Virus record (IMG/VR): IMGVR_UViG_3300042992_001387
Location: 1 to 45,952 of that record
From: a virus
Direction: 5' to 3' (one strand)
DNA: 45,952 nucleotides
The notes below the pieces were generated by a model. That model was not told the DNA's origin, did not search any database, and was given only the letters and a program-made list of their open reading frames with translations. Numbering within the stretch: the first letter of the stretch is position 1; each line of letters begins with the position of its first letter. The translations under genes and the position numbers were made by a program. Below, piece by piece: positions 41,501 to 45,952 of this stretch.

Positions 41501-44020
41501 CAGCAGCAGGCTCTCGCCTTTGCCAACGCCTACTTCGCCACGACGGGCGATGCTCCTATCATCAAGGAGCTTGACGACTTCATGGCCCGACAGCAGCGCG
41601 GCGGCGGTACCACCGCGATCGGTCTGCCCAACGCTTCGATCCTCATGGAGCGGGCGTCGGTTCCACAGGAGCTGCGTGACTACCTCGGGCAGTACACGGA
41701 CAACACGGCCGTGGCTGCGCGGACGGCCATGGAGATGGGGCTCTACCATGCCAACCACGTGTTCCTGACTTCCGTTCGGGAGCAACTCACCAAGCTCGAG
41801 GATGACCGTGTCCAGCGTGTCAATGATCTCAAGCTCAAAGCGACGCTCAACACCGAAGAGAAGGAAGAGCTGGCGTACATCGAGGACATCATGTTTATCA
41901 CAACCGACCGCGAGGAGGCGGCGGCAAAGGGCCTGACGCAGTTCGAGCCCAAGCTCAACGCCATCAGCCACAGGGCGCTAGGACCCCTGCAGCAGTACTA
42001 TGGACCGCGCAACGTCGTCGAGGCAATTCAGGATCTCACTCCAGATGTCCGTGGGCAGATGATGCAGTGGTACGCCAAGGCCGTCGGGATGTCTCTCGCC
42101 GGAGCCACTGCGTACAACCTCCGCGGGCAGATGCGGAATTTCATCACCAACATCGCGTTCATCCCCGGCTCAGGTCACCTTCCTCTCGCCACGTCCCTGC
42201 TCGACAAAGTCAACCCGCTTCCGGGCGGCGACCTCCGAAACCGTCACAAGGCGCGGATGCAGGCTCTCATCGCTTCCGGTGTCAGCGAGAAGGAAGCAAA
42301 GGATCAGGTCGATTACGAGTTCGCATCCTTCTATGCAAAGGCCGGGATCACGACAGGCTCCGACCGCGACGCAGTCCTCAAGGATGTCGCCGACATCTCT
42401 GGCGTCGGTATTGAAGAAGCGTACAAGAAGAGCATGGTTGCTCAGGGGCGAAAGGTCGCTGGACTCGCTGTCGGGGGTGCAGGGGCTGCTGTCGAAGCGG
42501 TCAAGAAAGTGGCGAAATTCGCTGAGACCAAGTACAGGAAGACGGACGACTTCTTCAAGGTCGCCATCTTCGAGCGGGAGTACCGGAGCTATGTCACGGC
42601 CTTCGGAGGCAAGTTCGTGGGCGGCGAGGCCGTCATCACGGCGGCGCAGGCCGACAAGATCATCGACGCCTACGAGACTGGAGACATGGACGCGAAGTTC
42701 CTGACGGCTCTTGAGAAGCAGCAGCTCGCGAGCGACAAGATCGAGCGGGCGAAGCTGCTGCTGGTCCGTGCGGCCGCGCAGGGAACCCGCGCATCCATCC
42801 CATACTACGACCAGCTTCCGGAAATCATCAACGGGATGAAGCGCAGCCAGCTCACGCTCTTCGCGGGCACATTTGCTTCATGGCCTGCTGCCATTCCGCA
42901 GATCATGTACCGCGGGGTCAAGAATGTGTACTTCGACTCGAAGCGTCCGGAGACCCGAGGTAAGGCCAAGGCCCGCATGGTTGGATTCCTCGGCACCATG
43001 TTCATGTGGAAGTACTTCGTGACGGCCATGCTCAAGGGGCTGGCTCTCAGCGCCGCGTACCTATTCGGGGACGATGACGACGAGCTGAACAAGAAGCTCC
43101 GGGTCGAGCCGTTCAACCCTGCGTCCCGAGAAATCGAAAACGCTGTCCGTGAGCTGCTGCCTCCGCTGTACACCTTCAAGAGCATCACTGTCCTTGGTAC
43201 GCTCGAAGGCGAGCCCATCTGGTCCGACCTGTCGTGGCTCGACCCATACTCGTCGACGCTGGACCTCTTCCGTCCGTTCTTCCATCCACGTACATGGGAT
43301 TCCAAGTACAACGCTTCGGATGCCTTCGGGGAATCGGTCGGACGTCTCACGGGGATTGTCCTCAACCCGCAGATTCCGCTGGCTGCCGCGTACAAGGTGC
43401 TGACGTCCGAGGACTACGACATTCAGAACGCCAGCATGCCTACCCGATACCTCAAAGCCATCGAAGGGGCTGCCGGAACTCTGGTGCCTACCACGGCCAA
43501 GGACATTGCAAAACTGTGGTCTCTGCGCAAGGCCGAGCCTCTCAAGCTCGGGGCCGAAGCGGTCTCTGTCGTGGCTGGGTTCAAGATCAACTTCCTTGAC
43601 ACCAAAGAGGCGTTCGCTGGTAGCATCCGCCGAGCTGATGCGATGGAGCCCGAGACCACGAAGAAGCTGCGCAACACACTCAAGTACGGTGGCACTGAGA
43701 AGATCGATGACCTGCCCGACATTTTTGAGGATGCCATGGATAAACGGCGCGAGGTTTTCTTGAAGCTGCGTCAGGATCTTGAGGCCGCACGGGTGCTCAT
43801 GGGATCGCGTGCTGACAGGATCTTCCTGAGCGAAGGCAAACGCCTCGGACAGGAGACGGTCAGGTCGATCCGCAGCAACATCATGCCCGTCTGGCAGATG
43901 AGCGACTACGCGCTCGATTCCGCCCGCGAGAAGGGCCGGAAGGAAGGCGATGACCGTGCCCGGCAGATCAAAGCTCTCGAGCGCAAGCAGCGCAGGACGC
44001 CGCTTACAGAAAAGAAATGA
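32591..44020 (+). CDS. Giant polyvalent-type internal virion protein (3,809 residues)
   Basis: Recognisable parts in order. N-terminus FQELEQIEATDAYRNLTPAE, like other huge phage virion proteins. Hydrophobic segments near 500-570 and 650-680, perhaps membrane-active. A zincin metalloprotease, VHEAVHAVVD, with His1308, Glu1309 and His1312 and a candidate third-ligand Glu near 1400-1406. An Ala/Pro linker (1528-1577). FTRAASSR at 1816, 2017 and 2331, separating modules. Module 1 (1816-2016) has VDGHEGRSRMDAIKAV, like ParB-superfamily parts of polyvalent proteins. Module 2 (2017-2330) has LWHFTKSVDRFNIFD and ends DDKGNIVPLSKRFN...DIRF, as in polyvalent ADP-ribosyltransferases. Near 3179-3435, GQMRNFITNIAFIPG and MKRSQLTLFAGTFASWP fit LPD38. 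The family is thought to be ejected with DNA and to act in the host early. Module 2 is AT-rich. Confidence 0.8.
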   Translation: MSLFQELEQIEATDAYRNLTPAERQTVLDNWSAQSTGDPEKDEVRKNVAEEALSQSNARMRARMPVDPVSGQLKQPPLSLANIASSEVWTAVLDDPEAKRTILSNWRNSLDTELEGADLDRKTSERITAEAELARIAADETEGDLDSAQQKVGDFSRAYTARLQAIAANPGMKQGRGVFKDGKFVEDPDGEFEVNPAMALLPEDQYSAYVDQIPDLKPLERARLKGTYGARQQVAYGRYYQQLSAAKQQKVAEAEVVRGLGGMVLPGQAPVGKKEEVTIAGKAYDFDEVSEIAITPQREVQYGEKGGSQEALFSPDEGVRKEARKRTALQFANAVLPASGDMELADIIRKNPEGPEAAALVDRHVDALKSTLWVPASRIKDNLWEKARVMKNGEVVVNPEWARTAPTDIDKVAEQLGVPEKADDIREQVEATHQAYAARIVANADSGVLPWRFQSFVAEQRAKGVTDPVEILAAHDKEYGYTDDIMMGLRAAGRQAADIGTFALGVVSTLAPDSKGLQQLVADRAAASAEEEAAYAELSGKNKSEIVQGIASELPWLVMGLGASVGASAARRAAMASAARNPARLAAANAALQESIRTASAAPLLASSPVQAVLESGRTAMRTYFGVQAGRSAGGMYTNAYNQLLQKSLDAGMNMDQAQRSATVNAVVPAAAAGLTTAVLMKLMPGGTETALEKLAASTTIGSIRKKFGEKALSNAFSSGGFAKKAFDALSTAIPVKSLTNGLKNFVGAAATGGAKEAVEEAADEAFQAALMSQFDDRMTLQSAMEQVVKAGFLGGIIGGGMSALSTLSTNRKIAQEIRAAKEGKSPLAEKADNLDQEGDTATAEALRNAAGGSPLVDLLNSTIGTTFRSETIPGTDEVNEDAVLSESLDKAKADALEKEINEKYKNVSVMQEPILDPKGAETGKFRLRVAMEAAPEEEEEAAPTPEEDAGVQRAAQMGALKPKLEGFFDFSKGTVIAEKVKDLTPEQTAEITKNADEYVQLSQAQKAANETTRKATQFPDLDLTEARTEALAAVEGDNAQFPELTTEVTTAEQGKRTVREVATERIGAFYDRVQEAVRVSKALLEALEESYTAEGAQLGRNIKTNTALYTNLVEAVNKKDWKAVSAALGKIRDKFRAGLSPRGGWVDSTTEAFFELVQEKLNLDRAQVAALFNPDSKVDTLRIGNIYSTDSGISQTLVDAIMKGDVRKTRTAEDEAADAREQNLKEIEELGGLEALQQGINEALNRIIYNNGLLAPIVRALRPAGPLNVEVEIVDNPKMPPGWYSNGRITINIARRSVRGVDDTIVHEAVHAVVDSLLEKKWPAGSPQAQAVAELKELQSQYQLRLMDVFASWDSIVSPSGRDFMTMMATYYVQSRDHTTRLKDLRARGVIKEDQDLTEEASYEEYMTMYLSDIGYFTTQDMIKDQLYALGFTLDGTGAVDTSRFYGRGTEAAGLSKEFVTHLMTDPVFQSAAASVRRGTEQTSGFRRFVSSIRTLITGKTEEQPYEDPSAFAVDILERLMSVEESPLPPAPAAAVVTPAPAEVPAAVVTPASAAAPAPAPAPAPAPAPAPTPTQNATEERIQPEDRVEQRQETDAGRETPEAGGSDLTATSGAFQAERLELPGTNGVLLPPGADAQALTPIIQSAVSEVATETGFGREFPVLRFEVPTVYMPGPDGNPVEVPGIRNEAEAEPEGFPVPMFPSEFANLEETKDAVMDGLEEAVEVEVAKFFGDTPEIVAEEEAVAEEEAAPRPAKAMRAARTTKAPKVRKQTKTVVQKRRARQASKDVVWRSQQMLDPEEVADLKKQMKGQAPQFTRAASSRVTPEMDSEYMAAVERGDRAKAQELVDAAAATASPLIFDPESGFEAVPNNASIGYRGFVKWMTPDEFRSLVPKGVSGARTKAYVESKLREGGFRLGNPFLTATWNQEAGQWNVDGHEGRSRMDAIKAVYGNVPVPVHIFPNGYLRARHMDAEKRSARFVPESGGNPVVVETSSIDVLDDQGNPVPLSQRFNDARFTRAASSRVTPEMDSEYMAAVESGDTETARKLLDLAAERAGFGERLWHFTKSVDRFNIFDLSRAVHIGHHLGGRDQSEDIMQKFWRKEDNQGKGFLDEYYTSFKGKGLRVMDGGSYMVEEQFADIRGWASYVADALNRAGNTKSYTLLIKKIKKQREDYFNHYPEKQIQFSSEIRELLKKLGYSYLVYENRAEGSFSAGDFFEVKNVKGMKRKFSLTGVLPDGYSLKQNPSGGWTAVGPDGQVLYEDDKNRTEAETVRMVELDTAENRGFSLASDSVIILDSSQIKSAELVTYDDKGNIVPLSKRFNVKSPDIRFTRAASSRLPENIRAQLTPEALAEVDGFFAGALDVDDTLDAEPGVREAVVRILNEDLRRMIASGTTDETTYLDTVARLSRVAQDGDRTSSVYLSGHTLPNRASGETLKALSSVAGTRIRSRVASSVGPFTAGSLSSPKRALAIAREIGRAVTASPGITDADIVRLTVEDTEATGVLADVREKLRSMFTILPARTGAKLRESLQPTDSANVYIDPEQGIEYRFVAGANEPTVPGLSDLWNTLAELPSAVAGIPDSEVAGITKDGEIVLVRPRVEMDEQEWMEFTGATLTPSGYVVRDALGFDRTVSQGDMVVGAPALRYTNRNAEEAAGTFSEGSSKVFTRPRGRVYAPIFKTVGPKSRTSETIRELKIRNLTGARTFRTNALAGFYSIGYWVGDKGKWGDLAPIYRKMLAETDEAIQSAEFLSNQIMRLREGEPANIIADVNTVLGYQDDVYDPTMEKNARAAYRKARRKAVMAYNAQIRAVANLSSAARQKQTLDASNDFTAAMVTIKTTLSADLIAAAAVGRNQAITAQNDARNRLLAAGKNELVAAADRMRSRLDDLAVQIRNISGHDPQLVAMFDARAGIHLSRYYQVHDDASWVDWVTSSDPEAMKRRTAALQYIKSQRLTNMAAGYMTSNKGATQQQALAFANAYFATTGDAPIIKELDDFMARQQRGGGTTAIGLPNASILMERASVPQELRDYLGQYTDNTAVAARTAMEMGLYHANHVFLTSVREQLTKLEDDRVQRVNDLKLKATLNTEEKEELAYIEDIMFITTDREEAAAKGLTQFEPKLNAISHRALGPLQQYYGPRNVVEAIQDLTPDVRGQMMQWYAKAVGMSLAGATAYNLRGQMRNFITNIAFIPGSGHLPLATSLLDKVNPLPGGDLRNRHKARMQALIASGVSEKEAKDQVDYEFASFYAKAGITTGSDRDAVLKDVADISGVGIEEAYKKSMVAQGRKVAGLAVGGAGAAVEAVKKVAKFAETKYRKTDDFFKVAIFEREYRSYVTAFGGKFVGGEAVITAAQADKIIDAYETGDMDAKFLTALEKQQLASDKIERAKLLLVRAAAQGTRASIPYYDQLPEIINGMKRSQLTLFAGTFASWPAAIPQIMYRGVKNVYFDSKRPETRGKAKARMVGFLGTMFMWKYFVTAMLKGLALSAAYLFGDDDDELNKKLRVEPFNPASREIENAVRELLPPLYTFKSITVLGTLEGEPIWSDLSWLDPYSSTLDLFRPFFHPRTWDSKYNASDAFGESVGRLTGIVLNPQIPLAAAYKVLTSEDYDIQNASMPTRYLKAIEGAAGTLVPTTAKDIAKLWSLRKAEPLKLGAEAVSVVAGFKINFLDTKEAFAGSIRRADAMEPETTKKLRNTLKYGGTEKIDDLPDIFEDAMDKRREVFLKLRQDLEAARVLMGSRADRIFLSEGKRLGQETVRSIRSNIMPVWQMSDYALDSAREKGRKEGDDRARQIKALERKQRRTPLTEKK
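38036..39604 (+). repeat. Three linker repeats (FTRAASSR) bounding exchangeable modules
   Basis: Near-identical DNA at 38036, 38639 and 39581 (ttcacccgtgcag followed by cctcg/cttcc/cctca) encodes FTRAASSR. The first two copies stay similar for about 75 bases (VTPEMDSEYMAAVE.GD). The preceding codons are also shared (GNPVPLSQRFN and GNIVPLSKRFN). The repeats flank modules 1 and 2 of the giant protein and could let modules be exchanged by recombination. Confidence 0.85.
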
Positions 44021-44022
44021 GC

Positions 44023-44052
44023 CTTGCATCCCTGTACCCCTGAGTCTAAGAT
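44023..44052 (+). promoter_or_regulatory. CTTGC-class promoter for the tail fibre gene
   Basis: CTTGCA (44023-44028) two bases after the giant gene's stop, 18 bases, TAAGAT (44047-44052), nine bases, ATG at 44062. Confidence 0.5.
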
Positions 44053-44061
44053 CCGCCACCG

Positions 44062-45952
44062 ATGACGCCCAACGTACTGCGCCTGGTTTCAAGGGGGAAA
44101 GATTATCCCGGAGCGCTGCTTCCGCATCTGCCGAAGCAGTGGCTCCGGGCCCCTCTGCGGGTCGAGATCACCTGCGCGGCCGACGACGACACACAGGCGT
44201 CGCTTGCGGACGTCAGTCAGTTCAGCCTGATCATCCGGGAGATCAACGCAGACAGGCAGCCGCTTGACACGCCGGAGTCGATCATCTGGTTTGACACCAC
44301 GGCTCCCGTCACTGCAAACCTCGGCAAGACCCGAGGCCCGCACGGTGTTTTCGAGATGTCCGTGGCGGACGCAGCGAACATCACCGAGGCCAAGGAGTAC
44401 TGGATTGCGGTTCACGCCGACACGGGTTCAGGGCTCATTCTCAGGGCTGCAGGGTATCTCACGTTCGCGGATGACGGCATGCCGACAGAGCCGCCGGAGC
44501 CCACGCCGCCGGGCACAGTGTACATGACTCAGGGTCAGGCGGATGCGAGGTATCTTCGGCTTACTGGAGGCGTGGTTACAGGGCAGGTGACTTTCACTGC
44601 GTCTCAGTTCATCCAGTTCGAGTCCGACGGATTCTACACAACACTCACGTCGGTTCCTGGAACAGACTACAATGTCCTGTCGTTCCCTGACGAGACAGGC
44701 ATTCTGGCTACTCGGGAGTGGGTGCAGGCCAATGGGGCTGGAGCCACGAATCTGGCGATCGGAACCCCCGCGAACGTCAACACGGTCACCATCACCAGTG
44801 ACACGGGAACCGACGCGGTCATTCCGGCTGCCACGACGACTGCCGCAGGCGTGATGACTACGGCTCAAGTGACAGCGCTTGCTGGTAAGGTGAATAAGGT
44901 TGGCGATACAATGACCGGGACACTCACGTTCTCCGGGACTTCGCTGGATGCAGTCAGGTTCCGCGTGCTGTCGAACACGACTCCCGGAGTATACACGGAG
45001 ATCTACGGCGCATCGGTGGCGGTGCAATCTCAACTGTACCTGCCCACTACCGATGGAGTGTTCGCGGTCACAGGGATCACTGACGGGGTTCCCGACAAGC
45101 TCGGAACGTCGGCAAAGTGCGGAGTTGCGTCAGCTTCCAAGGGGGCCGTCGTCTACATTACTGGAGCGACGGGCAGCAATCCCATTTTCGGTCTAGCTGA
45201 CGCGGACACAGAGGCTACGTCATCGAAGACCTACGGGCTCATCGACCGGGCTTGTGTACTCAACGATCATGCGATCATCATCACCAACGGGATCCTCGAT
45301 GGTCTTTCGCTTGCAGTTCCAAACACACAGGAAGGTGCGGCTCTTTGGCTATCGACCACGGCAGGTGGCGTTGTTTCAGGATCTCCCCCAGCAAAGCCAG
45401 CACACAGTGTCTACCTCGGAGTCGCAACAAAGGTTGCAAACGCCGGGGCAGCAGGCGCAACGATCCAGACAATTGAGGTCAATGTTCAGAACGGCTACGA
45501 GATTGGAGAGCTTCACGATGTTGCTGACAACACTGCAACAACCATTGGATTCCTCGTAAAGAACACAGGAACGTCGGATGGATTCTGGAGAACGCGAACC
45601 GCATCCCAGGCTAGAGGTGATCTTAGTCTGGGATCAATCGCCACACAAGCCGCAGACAACGTCAGCATCACGGGCGGCACCATCTCAGGACTGACTTCCA
45701 TTTCATCGGTTACTGGCGCGATCACAGGCAGTACGGCATCAAACGGCACGACATCCGGCGCACTGGTCGTCACTGGCGGCGTTGGCATTGGTGGAGCGCT
45801 ATATGCGGGCGCGGATTCGTTTATTAATGGTGTGCGTGTTGGACGGGGGAATGATCCAATCAATTCAAGCACAGCAGTGGGTGCATCTGCTCTTGCTGTT
45901 TCTACGCGAGGCGCGTCAACGATAGCAATCACCACAGCAGGCAGCGGTGGAG
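44062..45952 (+). CDS. Tail fibre protein (3' end missing)
   Basis: At least 630 residues, open at the right edge. Residues 1-145 look like an N-terminal beta-sandwich anchor domain (LRVEITCAADDDTQASLADV, then FSLIIREINADRQPLD) ending in a Pro-rich hinge (EPPEPTPPGTVYM). After this come fibre repeats: ADARYLRLTGGVVTGQVTF, VGDTMTGTLTFSGTSLDA, LGSIATQAADNVSITGG and SGALVVTGGVGIGGALYAG, motifs common in environmental phage fibres. The stretch TTAGGVVSGSPPAKPAHSVY is typical of fibre shafts too. It should bind the host surface together with the tailspike at 8.6 kb. The end, and any chaperone or lysis gene, lie outside the window. Confidence 0.85.
   Translation, partial: MTPNVLRLVSRGKDYPGALLPHLPKQWLRAPLRVEITCAADDDTQASLADVSQFSLIIREINADRQPLDTPESIIWFDTTAPVTANLGKTRGPHGVFEMSVADAANITEAKEYWIAVHADTGSGLILRAAGYLTFADDGMPTEPPEPTPPGTVYMTQGQADARYLRLTGGVVTGQVTFTASQFIQFESDGFYTTLTSVPGTDYNVLSFPDETGILATREWVQANGAGATNLAIGTPANVNTVTITSDTGTDAVIPAATTTAAGVMTTAQVTALAGKVNKVGDTMTGTLTFSGTSLDAVRFRVLSNTTPGVYTEIYGASVAVQSQLYLPTTDGVFAVTGITDGVPDKLGTSAKCGVASASKGAVVYITGATGSNPIFGLADADTEATSSKTYGLIDRACVLNDHAIIITNGILDGLSLAVPNTQEGAALWLSTTAGGVVSGSPPAKPAHSVYLGVATKVANAGAAGATIQTIEVNVQNGYEIGELHDVADNTATTIGFLVKNTGTSDGFWRTRTASQARGDLSLGSIATQAADNVSITGGTISGLTSISSVTGAITGSTASNGTTSGALVVTGGVGIGGALYAGADSFINGVRVGRGNDPINSSTAVGASALAVSTRGASTIAITTAGSGG

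Noticed and set aside
32591-44020. Giant protein as an N4-type virion RNA polymerase
   Set aside because: The length is similar, but I could not find the DxxGR, Lys and HD motifs of T7/N4-type polymerases. The visible domains are zincin, ParB-like, ADP-ribosyltransferase-like and LPD38-like.
1740-44064. Kozak-like CC or ACC before many ATGs, as in a eukaryotic virus
   Set aside because: Terminase, portal, scaffold, family-A polymerase, intrinsic terminators and -35/-10 promoters are all of bacterial phage type. Lack of SD sequences is better explained by leaderless or SD-independent translation.

Overview
This window is most of a tailed double-stranded DNA phage genome, or a prophage or viral contig of that type. 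It encodes a large terminase, portal, scaffold-like protein, major capsid protein, family-A DNA polymerase, primase-helicase, RuvC-like resolvase, a tailspike, a tail fibre and very large putative internal virion proteins. No tape-measure, sheath or integrase gene is visible. With the giant protein downstream of the head genes, this points to a short-tailed (podovirus-like) phage. Both ends are open: the left edge sits inside a 39-bp tandem repeat and the right edge cuts a tail-fibre gene. No lysis gene, CRISPR array or credible tRNA was seen. Most genes are GC-rich, with three visibly AT-richer islands (about 4.74-6.93 kb, 14.5-15.5 kb, 38.8-39.6 kb). The host cannot be named, but almost no start codon has a Shine-Dalgarno sequence. 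Many first genes start 6-10 bases after a -10-like box, which suggests leaderless or SD-independent translation in the host.

Layout. 0-1.8 kb: repeats, a zinc-ribbon gene and about 1 kb of non-coding DNA with a large nested dyad and TATGGGG-type repeats, the best origin candidate. 1.8-7.7 kb: a rightward operon with a ribbon-helix-helix (RHH) protein, a primase-helicase, then seven overlapping small genes that look like a diverged tandem family of unknown function. 7.6-8.5 kb: a leftward operon (RHH protein, small protein, RuvC-like resolvase). 8.6-10.6 kb: a beta-helix tailspike and an HTH protein that may be the small terminase. 10.6-17.2 kb: an RHH protein under a palindromic promoter, a helicase-nuclease fusion, a possible ssDNA-binding protein, a duplicated gene pair and DNA polymerase.

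17.2-24.9 kb: the head module (large terminase, portal, small protein, scaffold, major capsid), with strong terminators on both sides of the capsid gene. 24.9-26.0 kb: a short leftward operon with a DUF3310 protein and an OmpR/CtrA-like response regulator with a degenerate receiver domain, unusual cargo for a phage. 26.0-45.9 kb: an HNH protein, structural proteins including a glycine-rich adhesin-like protein, two low-complexity or coiled-coil virion proteins, a 3,809-residue polyvalent-type protein (zincin, ParB-like, ADP-ribosyltransferase-like and LPD38-like parts) and the tail fibre.

How it fits together. Primase-helicase, polymerase, helicase-nuclease and resolvase replicate and process DNA. 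Terminase packages it through the portal into a capsid built on the scaffold. The giant protein and its two upstream neighbours are probably internal or ejected proteins that act at the start of infection. Four virion-gene starts share a CTTGC box placed directly after the preceding stop codon, which may be a late-promoter class; the phage response regulator is a candidate controller.
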